NCBI GenBank assembly: GCA_946406115.1
Contig: OX291544.1
Location: 7,998,001 to 8,062,000, forward strand
Origin: Apoda limacodes
Lineage: Eukaryota; Arthropoda; Insecta; Lepidoptera; Limacodidae
Length of the DNA: 64,000 nt
Reading direction: 5' to 3'
The position numbers were made by a program, and so were the translations under genes. Positions 10,460 to 23,225 of the stretch are shown piece by piece. Position 1 is the first letter of the stretch; each line of letters begins with the position of its first letter. A model generated the notes under the pieces. It saw nothing but the letters and a program-made list of their open reading frames with translations, did no database searches and was not told the DNA's origin.

Positions 10460-13400
10460 TGAGTTATCCTTTTCACAAAACATTTTTTTAAGAACTTAAC
10501 GCATTCGACCCAGGATAATACTAAAAAAAACAAATTCTACTGAAGTCGAAGTTCACGCTTGCGTGCGTTTGTTTTATAATATATCTAAGTATTTAAGTGG
10601 GTTGATACCAAACATTTTTTTTTATATTTGGTGGGTAAGTACACATATTCATATTATTCAGTGACACCGTTGTGTGTCGCTGTCGAACTCAGAACATGCG
10701 AACAGCGTCATCTATCAATCAATAGTTAAAATTTATTAACTAAACCGGCACGTAGTTCAATTTATTGCCGCTTATAGTACAACGACCTCATCAAGTTTAT
10801 GTAAAATTTCGAAAATTTAATAAAGGCGCCCATTACTTCATTTTGATATTAAAACAATAATTTTTAAGGATCGGTTACTTTTCTTTTTCAATAAAACAAC
10901 AACCTAAATAACAAATCGATACACACAACGCCATCTATTGATATGAATTTAAATCATTTCTGTTTTCTTTGGGATAAGACCCCGTGGCTTGGGTAAAGGA
11001 TTTGTTTGAAAATGTTTCATTGCCTTAAACGAATTCAATTCCAATACAAGAATTCTTCATTTCAAGAATCTTTAGGCATGATAATAGGTAACTATTATTG
11101 TTTTTGCTAACGGTATAGGATTTTCGAGGACAAAGTTAGTAATTGCAAAAGTTTAAGCTAAGCTTGCTAAGTAGTGCCCATAGCCTTTATATCCGGCTTG
11201 TATTGTAAGCACTGTAAGTCTAGAACTATTCTGTTGAAATGTCAGACTCGGTAGTTTCGGAGATAACTGTACACATCCGTATTTGAGTCACAGAAACCAC
11301 TATGTGTAGCAAATTTTAACTTAACCGGTCCAGTAGAAACAGAGTAAATCAGCAGTGATAGACGGACAGACAGACACACCAGTGATTCTTTAAGGATTCC
11401 GCCGCGTCGTTGCAATCGGACGTACGGAACTCTAAAAACGGGACATAATAATATTTAAAAATATATCGATGTTATACCAATATTTGTTATCATCAATATA
11501 CATATCTTATCTATTAGACGTACCGCCCCGCCGCGCCGTCCGCTGAGGTCAAGTATGGGTCAATCGTTATCAAGACATTTAAAGACACGCCAACTTCTTA
11601 CCGATGCTAATCATTTAGTTTATAAATACAAAAATAGTTCGAGTAACAGAAGTTGAGGGCCATGGTCATGGTTGTTTCACAGCTTTTAGCTTCTCACCCG
11701 GGAGGTTACGTAGTATCTCTTTTAGTTTCTGAGATTTAAGACGTCAAAATTACATAACCTGCGTGACGCAACTTTCTGTAACACACACCGGTCTTTAGTT
11801 TAAAGTAGTATCATCAAATTTACGTCAAAATTAACATTTCCTACGCCGGAGTGGGTTTCCTGGGGGATATTGTAGTTGTTCGGTATGCTTTTAAATACCT
11901 CTGACTAAACACGGTAAGATAAATGTTTTATAGTAAATCTAGCTAGTTGCTGTTACGCTGTCTGTCTGTATCTACAAAGTGCCGAGGCTTTTCATAAAGT
12001 ACAAGTTTTACAGAATGTTTTTACGTCATAAATTTTTATTTCTATAAAATCTTGTATTCTATAACAAACATTGTAGAATTACGTCTGTGCCCAGTCTGTG
12101 GTGTATCACGTGGGCAAATACGTGGGTATCGATCGATATGTTAACGGTTTTCTCATTTTATCAATTTCACACAATTTAATATATGTATATTTCTATTTTT
12201 AACCAACTTCAAATAAAAGGAGAAGGTTTTCAATGCGACTGCAATATATTTTGTGTGTGTGTTACGCGATATCCTTGAGGATTGAGAACAGAGTTTAACG
12301 CTTTTTACATATTTCAATGCATCAACCTGAAGATTGGGGCGGGCTACTGTGAATTTGGTAAGAATCGGTCCAAGGAAACCAGACTTAGGTAAGAAAATGT
12401 CTTCAGTTTAGTTGCTCGCTACGTAAGTTCTGCGTGACAGATTTACCATTATGAATAAAATAAACAAAAACATCAAAATTATATGGTGGTACTCTTATTC
12501 AACATTCTAATAATTGATACCTGGCTTCCTACGGTCGGCGATTTCGCGGGCTACCCTGCGCTGCCGTGACGATTTGCGAGGGCGTGCTCGAGTCATAGGC
12601 TCCAGGCTTTTGAGGTTACCGACACGTGGTGAAGAATCTGACGGGCCTTGGGGTGTGACTTAATGCATCCGGAATCCCCCCAGTCCGATAAAAAATACCA
12701 TTTCGACATGATATCGAATGCATGCGGCCGGTTTAATCTGAAAAGAGATCAACTTAGTCAGCGGCCAGCTCATGCGTCGAACAGTTGTCTTGATACTTGT
12801 TGTTTTAAATGAAAATGTTTTCTTTTGTGTTTAGCTGTATGTGGTCGTTAATAAAAAAATAAACAGATAAAAACAGAAAGTACTATCAGTATCCATTATT
12901 TTATTTTTAAATGCATACCCGCATGCGTCTAGTAGCTGTGATTCTTCCAAACTAACGCAAAAATTGTCCTAAAGCGCAAGGAATGCTGTCGTATGGTAAG
13001 TTGCATAGGTACAACTATATACGCCGCAAAAATATGGACTGGTTGTCTGGAGAAACAAGAGCATGTTCCGGTTGCTTCCGGGTAAAAGTCGTGATCGAAT
13101 AGTTCCGGATGTAGTAGTAGTCGATGCAGGTATCTGTTTCAGATCAAAAAAATCTATTTATGAATAAGAATACCTTTTCTCTCTCTGCTCTGGCAACCTC
13201 ACTCACCGCTAGGAACACAACATTACTCAATGTTAGTGTTATTATGGCCGCGGTTTTCTGTAAAGTGGAGGAGTACTTCCCCAGTTCGGGCTGCTCATTC
13301 GAGCAAGTACCAGCTATGCTCCGCTTTAATTGTTCGGATGGCTTATTCGAGGAGCAAGTACCCACTGTGCCCTGCCTCTCATAGCGTAACTTTTTTCAAA

Positions 13401-13590
13401 TGTTTGCATACCATTACGGATATGAAAGTATAAATTAACAACAATTTTGGTGTAAAGAAATAATATAAAAATTATCTAAATAAATTTTAGGAACAAGCAA
13501 TATAAAATGTATAGGCGACCGAGCTTTGCTTGGGATAAACTTGGAAAGTAGATTTATTATAATAAATTTTCTTATTACAAAATGTGACTT
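10460..13590. other. No gene recognised; repeat debris
   Basis: This includes a diverged ACGGAACCCT-family tail at about 11240-11445 (GACGGACAGACAGACACACC, GTACGGAACTCTAAAAA). A more GC-rich patch of unknown nature lies at 12520-12790, and another at 13120-13400 in which a GAGCAAGTACC motif occurs twice. The ORFs on both strands at 13124-13433 overlap each other and show no domain. Confidence 0.4.
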
Positions 13591-13599
13591 ATCTGACTA

Positions 13600-13662
13600 C
13601 ATGGCAGAGCTCGAACTTCCGTGGCAGACCTACACTCTAGCCACTGGGCTATTGAAAAGGTC
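13600..13662 (-). mobile_element. tRNA-like SINE head
   Basis: On the minus strand, ATAGCCCAGTGGCTAGAGTG (A-box-like) is followed about 25 nt later by GAAGTTCGAGCTCTGCC (B-box-like). This is the layout of a tRNA-derived SINE promoter. The body is not clearly recognisable, so it may be a fragment. Confidence 0.5.
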
Positions 13663-14019
13663 ATTTCTGTTGCAAAATTTTCAGCCATATTGCGCAGGCG
13701 AGTAAAGTTTATTGCTTTGTGCGTAAAAACACGGATAATTACTAATTTTCCCAGAACCAGGACCTAGCTAGATCATTTTACACTCACCAAAACCCCATAG
13801 GTAATATAAATTTCATCGAAATTGTAAGAGCTATTTTCGGGAACGCGATAACTAAGTAGCGAGCAAATTAATAAACAAATATATAAATATTGCTCGTTTA
13901 ATAGTAGATACCTATAGAATATACATGTATGAAGTATCTATTGTTTCATTCTTTAATTGGATAATATTTTTATGCCTATTTTTAGCCATCATACCTACGA
14001 TGTGGCGAACTATGCACTA

Positions 14020-14432
14020 CTATTTAAAAGCGGTCAAGCGCGACTCGGATTCGCGCACGAATATAAATACAGCAAAAAATTACGTTTGTTGTATGGGAGC
14101 CCTCTTAAATATTGGTTTTATTTTAATTTAATTATTTGTTTTTAAAGTGAATAAATAACTAAATATTTTGGGAATATTTCAAGCGTCTAGGTACCTGTTG
14201 CCGTTATCAATATCGAGCAAAAAAAAATCAAGTTTGCTGTATGGGAGCCCCCTTAAATAGTTTTCATTTTTCAGTATTTGTTGCCGCTATAGGCTACAGA
14301 AATAAGTCTTCTGTGAAAATTTCAACTGTCTAACCATCACAGTTCATGAGATACAACCTGGTGACACACAGACAGCGGAGTATTAGTAATAGGGTCCTGT
14401 TTTTTACCCTTTGGTTACGGAACCCTAAAAAT
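14020..14432 (+). repeat. Dispersed element of the GTGCGAG...ACGGAACCCT family
   Basis: It begins near GTCAAGCGCGACTCGGATTC, contains TTTGTTGTATGGGAGCCCTC twice (an internal duplication near 14080 and 14230), then TCTGTGAAAATTTCAACTGT, and ends TTACGGAACCCTAAAAA. Other copies in this window: 25065-25292, 30068-30445, a diverged one at 23715-24080, and a head only at 45019. No ORF is conserved between copies, so it appears non-autonomous. I recognise it as a common moth/butterfly repeat but cannot assign its class. Confidence 0.7.
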
Positions 14433-15171
14433 TGGCACAGTTTTAATGGAACGATATAGGATGGATAACGCGTTAATAATGTTAGAAACTGCCATACTAC
14501 GCGAGAAACAAATTGATTTAACGCTGTGCTACTTTTGATGGGGTTTTGTCCAATCACAGGTGCAAGCAAGCTACAAACAAGCTAAAGGCCGACATCCAAA
14601 GAATAATCGGTGAGCTGGAGCCTTAAACTTTGTAAAAATTTCATTAAAATAGAAATAGTCGTGTCTTCTTCACTATTTGACTTATATTTATTTGGAAATA
14701 ACCGCAATAAGAACATTATATTTTAAAATTAAAATACAATATCTTTGTCGAAAATTATAATGAATTATTTGAATATTTTTATCGTGCGTACCTACCCATA
14801 GATAAAGAATGTACAAGATCAACCATGCCAAATGAAAAACGAAACAGAAAAAAATTGCAAATGTGTGAGTGGAATAGTGTTGTCAAACAACACTATCGAT
14901 AATTTTACCTGCACAAAATTATTGCAAACTAGCGCGCTGGTGAAATTAAATGTTACCTATGTCGCGTTTACACTCGCGCCACGCAGCCTCGGAACGCGTT
15001 GTCGGACAAAGCAAACTGTTTACACGCTTGTGCTCGTACATGTGCCCAATAACATAGCGTTGAATGCAAAAGTGTAAACATACCATTAGAACCTAAACTA
15101 TAAGGACTATAATCACGTCTAATAGGAAATTTAAAGACACACAAGACAGGAAATTTTAGAAAATCTAATCA

Positions 15172-16110
15172 CTATCTTCTTAAAGAACCCCATATCATAG
15201 TCCCTCGAGAAAACCTCAGCAGGGAGCTTATTCCACAACTTAAGCGTTCGCGGGAGTAAGTTCCTCTTAAACCGCACTGTTTGTGACCATTTAGGTTACG
15301 AAGAGTGAGAATGAATTCACTGTCGATGGCGAGCGGAGCGATGGTAGAAATTATTTCAAACAATTCCTCAAAACACAGATCATATTATACAAGCGGTAGG
15401 ACACACACAGGGAGGCAAAATCTCTCCTCAGACTTAAAGGTTCGATACGACTTGTGAGTTTGGGATCGTCGACGATTCTTACTGCTCGTCGTTGAACCGA
15501 ATTAAAAGGGCTGGTATCCAGGTGCACCCGCCTAGAGATGGCAACAGGCCGAACTTGTGATTTGTAAAACAACAACCTTTGCCCTGAGGTGAAGCATCGC
15601 TTCGCTCTGGTTTCTTGGACGCCAGCTTCACCTTGGTTTCCAAATGGTCGCGAAACTGGATATAGCTGGAGATGTCAACACCAAAGATCCCAATACACTT
15701 GGAGATGGTAAGTGCTGTGTTCTGGAATTGTAGGACCACAGTAAATGGGATTTTCTTAGCGGTGAACGCGCAGACTTGTGTCTTTATTGGGTTGAATCCT
15801 GAAACGCTTAACGCCCGCCGGACCTCCCACTGTGTTATGGATATTTCTGGCATAGTCTTACCGCATCACGGTAAAGTAGGTGGTACAGCTCCTTCGTTAT
15901 TGATATTCGAGTTTGAGGCAATGAGACTGCCCAGTAAATCGGCTTTCTCTCTAGCACTATGGGAGAATCGGTTTTTTGCTGTGGTGGTAACGACCTCTGA
16001 CAAAAGTTTCCCTTGGCAACTTGACAAGCGACCAGCAAGCATGACTCCCAGAGGGATAGCTTGCAAGTCGCCCACCTATTTTGCCGATGAATTGGAACTT
16101 AGCTCTGGCG
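15172..16110 (-). mobile_element. Jockey/CR1-like LINE fragment with internal RT deletion
   Basis: Reading down the minus strand: a linker with REKADLLGSLIASNSNINNE and PEISITQWEVRRAL (about 16000-15810), then directly FNPIKTQVCAFTAKK, KCIGIFGVDISSYIQFRDHL, QVRPVAISRR, FNSVQRRAVRIVDDPKLTSR, RDFASLCVSYRLYN and a degraded C-terminus with RNLLPRERLSCGIS-like remains near 15250. In intact relatives the linker and the FNP.KTQVCAF block are separated by the palm domain of the reverse transcriptase, including YADD. Here that domain is missing. Frame changes near 15570 and 15360 and several stops confirm it is dead. It is the same family as 32960-34221 and 23226-23547. Confidence 0.85.
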
Positions 16111-16624
16111 GTTACTTTCTTACTGAACTGAACCTCGTGGCAGCATTTAAGGCTGCGGTATAGGCTAGAGCGCGAAAATACGCCGTTTTTGTGCAAATCT
16201 TGTGGCTAAACTATTGCATCTAAAGGATTGAAAAAATTATATGTTATACAACTGGCTTTTGTCTAGTGCATGACCTTACCGAAAGATTTTTATTTATTGT
16301 ATTTAATGCAATAAAAAATCTGGAAGTGACTATTGTTTCAAATTTTTAAAGCGTATTTTGCATTTATTTGTAATGAAAGTTGGTTAAATAATTAGAATAG
16401 CTTATTATATAGTGCATGGACTCTAATTTGTAGCAAAAAGTCAATAAATGTGAATACAAAACGGTAATACCCTTAAGTTCCATACAAAAAATTAAAAGTT
16501 TCAATTACGGTATAAATTACTTAAGAAAATATAACATATATATCTCATAGTAATGTATATAATATTATCTAATGATTTATAATGCATTATAACATACACA
16601 CACAACGTTAGAATTACAGAAATT

Positions 16625-16795
16625 AGCTTTCTGTCCTATATTGCCCTCTTAATTTGCGTTTTAACTCAGACGTATTCAGATCCTTATTGATCGAACCGTG
16701 GTCCAAGCCTCATATGCAGTTTGCTTGAGAATTTTAGCTTCTTTACAAGACCTATTAAATCACGGTCTTTTTTTGACATCGGCAGCTACTCGAGG
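16625..16795 (-). mobile_element. Old LINE remnant (pre-RT linker)
   Basis: One minus-strand frame reads RP*FNRSCKEAKILKQTAYEA followed by WTTVRSIKDLNTSELKRKL. This resembles the PWFNxxC..A...K...Y..W linker between endonuclease and reverse transcriptase in LINEs, with a TGA where the W codon would be. No flanking domain is intact. The surrounding more GC-rich stretch (16620-17110) may be the rest of the same element in decayed form. Confidence 0.45.
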
Positions 16796-17504
16796 GTTAG
16801 AAATGTAACATTCCATGCCAGCGAAGATTGTCTAAGTGACTGCGGCTGTGCAGATGTCAGGATCTTCTGAGCTGAAGCAGAGTTGCCTTCACGGGAACGA
16901 TGCATAAAAATCCCGCAATCCATCACAATTTGCTGACTTATAATGCCACACACAACGCCAATTAATTGGCGCAGAGGAAACGGTTAGTGTGCATGAAACT
17001 TGATTCCGGGCGAGAGAGTGGTCAAAGGAGCCAAGAGGCGCATCCACTGAGACGGAATATCAGTTAGTACGTGTAGTTAGCACTCCTAGCCTCTATATCA
17101 GGTATGCTCGTTAGAGAAAGTACCAGTTAAGAGAATTTTGTTTGAGTAATTGTAAAGAATAAAAACCAAATTTAATTGATACCACTTAATTTTTTTTATT
17201 GAAATAAAACAAATTTAACATTATTTAGTAACAATACTAAAACTATAAGAACATTAAATATAGAAACTATTTGTAAGTAGACTTCTGGTGAACAAAACAC
17301 CGTCATAAAAATCAAGTATTTTATACTATTTTTTATCATGCAACCTCTTACAATTCATCCCCACCGTGCGCGTAATACATATTGAATTTCATACTAATTC
17401 TATAAATGTGGCTCGAACGGCGCGTACGATGCGGACAAATGTGCGATCACCTTTGGATGGCTATGAATAATTATCTTATTAATATTCTATACATATATAA
17501 TTAC

Positions 17505-19035
17505 ATATATCGATACTGATGCCGTCGGTCGCCACCTTGTCAAGCTCTATGGTAACTAAATGTCTTCATATTTTACGTAAATTACTCTCCAAATCCTTAT
17601 TTAACAACGAAATAATGGTACTCAGTAAATCTAGACAAAAAAAATGCAAGCTATGATTTAAATTGTTTTTTATTTCGTAAAATTCTCAACTAAAACGGAT
17701 AAAATATGCATATAACAACAATGCTGTAAAAATTATCATAATTTACCTGTGAAATGTGTACTTATTCGAATTATTATCTGTTGTGACTTCACATTTACTC
17801 ACAGCACGAGACACCATAGTTACCTACAAAATTAATAGTTTGTATGTTAATCCAGGATTATTTAAAAAAAAAACCATTCGCCTTAAGAGAAACGCTATGT
17901 CCTCTTGTGGTCATATAATTTTATACTTTTTTTATCATAATTTTAATGAACGTGTTTCTATTTATGCCGCAGTTAGAGCTTCTCATAGACTTTATTATAT
18001 ATACGCATGACGTCAGCGCTATGTCAATCTCTATCGTTACTAAATGGTTACATATTTTACACAAAATATCCTCCAAATCTTGATTAGGCAACGAAATATG
18101 GTATCAAGTCTATAGAAAAACATGTAAACTACGATTCAAATGGTTTTTTTCGTTGATTTTTCAGCTGTATTAGATAACATATTCAATCAACAATGCAGTA
18201 ATTCTGATTATTCCGTCTTATAAATAAACTTTGCATTAAATATTAAATATTTACTGAATAACAGGATAACGGATTACAGAAAGAAAAAAGAAAATTCCAG
18301 TCACAATAAACAAATGACGACTTTACCGGATCTTATCGCGGGAGACATTGATATAGGCACCTATTTTCTTCTGTCTTATTTTGTCTCGGGCTCTATGCAC
18401 TTAATTTGGTATCTCGCATCCACGCTTAATTGGTCTTTTTTTTTGTGCGGAGATTGAACCTGCACCCCTCGCTTCTGTAGATAGTCTTCACTACTAACAG
18501 AGCCAAGGAGCCTTCAAACGTATATATCTTTGCCGTCAAACGTATATCGATATGCATGACGTCAGTGCTAAGTCAATCTTTATTGTAACTGAATGATTAC
18601 ATATTTTACACAAAATATCCCCCAAATCTTGATTTAGCAATGAAATATGGTATTAAATCAAGAGAGTTATATATAAACTACAATTCAAATTAATTTTTAC
18701 GTTAATTTTTCGGATAAATTCGATAAAATATAATTAACAACAAAGCAGTAAAAAAATCATAAATCACCGGTAAAACGTGTATTTATTCGGATTATTGCGA
18801 CTTGTAAGGCTCACAAAATAGATACCAAATTAACAATTTAAATATTCTAAAATATAAATCTAGGATTCAAGGAGGATAACAGAAAATTCCAATCGCTATA
18901 AAATAGACCCGCCGATATCGCCGCTTATCAATATAATTATTGTCACCTTCGGCCATTTTCTTCTATCTCATTTTCTCATGGGCACTATGCACTTAATTTG
19001 GATTTCTCGCTCCCACGCTTTATTGGTCTTTTGAA
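17505..19035 (+). repeat. Three diverged tandem copies of a ~0.5-kb segment
   Basis: Copies start near 17505, 18000 and 18540. Shared blocks in order: ATGACGTCAG.GCT, (T/C)AACTAAATG.TT..ATATTTTAC, AAATC(T/C)TGATTTAGCAA-like, then about 250 bp later CTATGCACTTAATTTGG and TTGGTCTTTT (copies 2 and 3). Copies 2 and 3 are most alike, and copy 1 lacks the 3' part or has lost it. The 84-codon ORF at 17756-18010 lies inside copy 1 and is not conserved in the others. Confidence 0.75.
18440..18512 (-). mobile_element. tRNA-like SINE head
   Basis: On the minus strand, CTTGGCTCTGTTAGTAGTGA (A-box-like) is followed by GGTGCAGGTTCAATCTCC (B-box-like) with tRNA-like spacing. It falls between copies 2 and 3 of the triplicated segment, which could mean insertion or membership of the repeat unit. 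Confidence 0.45.
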
Positions 19036-19154
19036 CGTAGTGAAAAGATCCTATGTCTATGTGCGTACCTGATGGGACACTCGTTAGATGAATTCTTGAT
19101 ATCTTTTGGGAAAATATTGACTTTCGTTACGAATATCGATGATTATATACAAAC

Positions 19155-19470
19155 TAGCTGGCTCGGCAGACGTTTAACTGTCTGCCATTTTAAGACAGTG
19201 GCGCGATGATTATTTCTTTTGCAAGTTGACCAATGAACACGGTTTCGTGTTTGAATATGAAAATTATTAATAACTTTACCGCAGCGCCACCTATCGGGTC
19301 AAAACTTTGTGATTTTCGGTTTTGGCACTAAATCAACATACTCGTATGTACATTGCTAATATTAGTCATTTTGTTCTATAAATATGGAGCCCTTTATTAA
19401 CTTGACTACAGTGCCACCTAGCCGAACTGCATTTTACTTTTATTAATATAGATAGATTTATCGTAATTGT
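19155..19470 (+). repeat. Dispersed repeat (CTGGCTCGGCAGACGTTT family)
   Basis: It starts at GCTGGCTCGGCAGACGTTTA and contains two blocks with CGCCACCTA. A short second copy of its start (CTGGTTCGGCAGACGTTTTT, then a TAGGTGGCG block) is at about 44697-44740. This is a repeated moth/butterfly sequence of unknown class and has no ORF. Confidence 0.5.
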
Positions 19471-19499
19471 AAAAGATAAGTGTAGTATTTCCATCACAA

Positions 19500-22300
19500 A
19501 GTACAGAACAAACGAAGTAGAGATGAAAATAAAACTGATATCCAAAGTCGAACAGGTCGTGTCTATAAATAAATTGAATAAATATTTTGTTTTGATACTA
19601 ACAAGCCGTACAGTATTGCTAAGCTCGGATATAGTCGAAATTCTTTATGTTAGCATTTCCCACCAACAATAAAAAAAAAAACGGGTTGCACTCCGGGAGT
19701 ACAACTCAAAACATACTCGCTATTTACTTCCCATCACTTCTTATCCATATTTATTTATTAAAAATAATAACTTTTGTTTATTTACTTTTTTGACGTTGTA
19801 TATTTGACAGCTCAATCTGTCATAGAATTAAAATCCCATATCCAACCTCTCTGTACTACTCATAATCGCCATATACTAAAAATAAAAACTAAACTAATGT
19901 AAATAAAGGTCACGTGTCCTAACGCGAGTGACATCTTGCGAATTTGTACGGAAGGAGTTTTTACGGAAGTTATCAAAGACTTTCTTGACAGCAAACTGAC
20001 AAATGTCTGCATCATCATTTGTAAACAGTAGATTCCGCGAGCTGAGACCAGATTGGCCACATCTCCCACGTACGACCTTGCCGTTCACTAGACTTTTCAC
20101 GGTCACAAGATTTTTTTTTTTGGCATATTCCGGTAGAAATTTGAGAACTTGGCACTGTCGTTTTGTTCTCAAACGTAAGTTGTTGGCTTTGTTTTAGGCG
20201 CCTAACAAAGAGTTTGAAATAATATCACACAATTGTTTAGCCGTTGTTTGTTTTTGTTAACCTACCTAATTTGGTTACAAAAAAGTTAATATAGGTATAG
20301 GTATCTTATATTACATATAACAGCTATAAAACGAATCCTTAAGGAGACTTTGTCCGTCCGTCTGTATCTGTAACTAATTATCTCAGCTTTTAACATTCCA
20401 ATAAGTCACTTAAAAGAAAAAAATCTAAATGCCGCATGGATTGACTTCAAACTTTCATCTTAAATACTAACAATGCTTTAACTACACTATTGTTTATTTG
20501 AATTAAATTAGCATTCACACAGTTATCTTTTGTGTGAGGTTTGCTCATTTTTATTATCTATATATGCAAAAGATAAGAAGTCATATGACATACTAAGTGT
20601 ATCACATCACGCTGTGATTCGTGTTGACTGTGCGCCTGCGTACACAACATAAGTACGGTATCACAATGATTAATGTTCGGTTCTTACAAATGTAATGTGC
20701 CAAAGTCCACTGGACGTGCATGGCTTCTTATTGATCAAAACTATTGTTTTAGTTAAAATCCAAGTAAACAGAATGTACAACTATATGTTTATTTGACAAC
20801 TTTATTGCCGTAGTAACACTACTTTTAGATTTTGAGGCAATGTTGCGGGGAGATTTGTATTCCCGAGCTTCGTACTGAGGGCACGATAAACCGTTGGTTC
20901 TGACTGTATTGTCATAGGACAACCCAAGTCTGAGGCCATTGGGCGCCTTTAAGACTGACAGTCGAGTGGTCGCTATCCCTTCTAACATCCGCAAATTAGC
21001 ACTAAGCCAGCGTGGTGCGCTTTATGTTCTAAACCTCCTTGTCCAATGAGATGCTTTTGCCCCTGCAGTGGGCTTACAACGGCTGAGGCATGATCTGGAA
21101 CCCGCTGAGTGATTGCGTAACTTCGCTGGGAATCGTTATTGTTTACAGATCCAACACCAATGCGTTTCCATTGCTGAGTGATTATATATTGTGTACCATC
21201 CAAGACCAACACGCGCGCCGACAGTGATAGCGCACTAGTATTGGACTTGAAACCGATTCAGATTTCCAATGAAGTAGAAAATTAACCACGCTGAGTCCAT
21301 AATGACTAGAATCTCGACATTCTAAATAACCAGAGTTAGTTGTGTTGTGGTAGTTACTACGTCTATGTATTTAACTCTGGAATAAGTAAACCCGTTTCTC
21401 TACATAATGCTAAACATTCTTGGTCCAGCACGTCAATGCAAAGATTTAATATTTAATGTCTTTCAACTGATTAATAATTTCTTTATATACATATGTGTGA
21501 ATACGTCTTAGGTGGAGTTTGCTGTCCGAGTCCAGCTCTGCTGTAGGTCAGCAGTCAGTCTCATATGGCTCTATGACGACGTAAGTCTGTAGTGAACTCA
21601 AACGGAATATTGTGTCGTTTTGTGATGCAGGGAGTTTCTATGTGGTTCACGTGGTTGCGGGTTTAAGCGGTGATGGGATTATGATAATGAATAAATATTT
21701 TTAATTACACACAGCGCCAGCTAATGCCAAATTTAGCAAGATTTAGTTGGGAGAGGAGAGAGGATTCCAAATCTATATTCTTTTTCTAACCTTGATAAAC
21801 TGTAATGAATGCCGGATTGGCTTTCGAATCGAGCTGGAAGTCATCAGTTAGGGTAGTTACTTAAACAATTACAAGATACCAATCTACACCGTTATAGCAA
21901 ATACGAAACGAAATTTTAACAAATCGACATCTAAAATACACACATGAAATTGGTATGTCAGATCACGTGAAGGTAAGCTGTGAGAAAAATTAGACATCTG
22001 GTTGAAGAAGATATTTTTGTCTGTGTAGTAGTACACATTTTCATATATTATAAGTATTAGTTATTTTATTTTTTTATTTATTTCATATTAAATTTATTAA
22101 GAAATGAAAGTCAGATCTGTAATGCGAACTTTATGGCAGTTTACTTTGCAACCTGATTGGATTAAATCAGCTATAGATAAGTGATATTGGTATTATTTCA
22201 GTGACCTTATTGCTGAAGTTTAAACATCAGTTAAACGTCACTATTTCAGTGCCGATTTATGAACTAAGTACTATATATAAGAATATTGAGTACTAATATT
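19500..22300. other. No gene recognised
   Basis: Overlapping ORFs lie on opposite strands at 19860-20197 and on the minus strand at 20749-21212, the latter in a mildly GC-richer patch. None shows a domain, splice-consistent continuation or family motif. They may be decayed mobile-element sequence. Confidence 0.4.
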
Positions 22301-22304
22301 AAAA

Positions 22305-22715
22305 ATGCGAAAGTGTATTTGTTTGTTTCTTCTTCCTTAACGTATTCGCAAAGTAGCATCTAGAGCTGTTTGTCACAGCGATACTTGAAGAGACGGCAGA
22401 AAAGCAACACTATCCCGGAAAAACGAAAATAACTATAACCTAATTCCACGTGGACGAACTATAGCTACAGATTAGCACAACAGAAACATTCATTTAATTC
22501 ATGTAGTCGGCCATCGCCGTTGATAAATCTGGCTACGTCGAGACAGTTATGGCGCCACGTCAGAATGTATGACTGGTTGAACAGCACACGACTAGCCATA
22601 TGTGACGATAAGCTAGTCAGATGCGCTCGCTCTTCTTGTCTTACCTCACCATTGCGCTGTCTAGACGACTTCAATGGCTGACTGAACGAAAGATTGTTAA
22701 GGCTGTGGCTATAGC
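22305..22715 (+). repeat. Dispersed repeats: copy 2 of the 853-1155 pair and an adjoining fragment
   Basis: Positions 22474-22715 align to 853-1155 (shared GACTAGCCATATGTGAC and ATGACTGGTTGAACA-like blocks). Upstream, 22305-22470 has GCGAAAGTGTATTTGTTTGT and ACACTATCCCGGAAAAACGA, which belong to another common lepidopteran family. The 93-codon minus ORF at 22746-22465 is inside the repeat and is not open in the other copy. Confidence 0.6.
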
Positions 22716-22743
22716 TTACAACAGCAAACTTTTTTGCGTCTAA

Positions 22744-23000
22744 CATTTTTCCGCGACTTCGTCCTAGTGGACTTTTTTTTGAATATAACTGTTTATGGTT
22801 TAACCTACAAAAATATCATACAAATTTTTATCCCCTGTTTTATCCCTTAGATGACTATTCAGATACGCTGAAACATGCCAATCTTAGCAATTTTCAACCA
22901 AAAGATCAAATACTTTATGCATTTAGCTTCAAAGTTGACGGATTTTCATACAAACTTCTAAACCCTATTTACCCCTTGTATAAGTCGCAGTAAGATGGCT
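22744..23000 (+). repeat. Dispersed repeat fragment (CCGCGACTTCGTCC family)
   Basis: It begins TTTTTCCGCGACTTCGTCCT and continues with TTTTATCCCTTAGATGACTA and TTTTCATACAAACTTCTAAA blocks typical of the same family as 3346-3560. There is no coding capacity. Confidence 0.45.
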
Positions 23001-23010
23001 AAAGCCGTGA

Positions 23011-23040
23011 TATAGTTATATCCCTAGGGATATAGCTATA
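23011..23040. repeat. 30-bp near-perfect palindrome
   Basis: The sequence centres on TCCCTAGGGA, flanked by TATAGTTATA and TATAGCTATA, with only one mismatched pair in 15. Further ATAGTTATAT-like motifs follow to about 23130. Confidence 0.75.
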
Positions 23041-23225
23041 CACCGTAATATAGTTATATGAAAGTTGCTCATAACTGTCTTATTATGAATATGACTATGA
23101 TAAGAACACGATCCATTAATATAACTATCATACTAGAGATTAAACTTAAGTTATATTAAGTTTGAATAAATTAAGTTTTATCGTTTGAATCATTGTTGTA
23201 GCAAATTTGGAAGCTTAGAAATGGG

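Noticed and set aside
13124..13433. Overlapping ORFs on both strands in a GC-richer patch
   Set aside because: Three overlapping frames with no domain or splice support.
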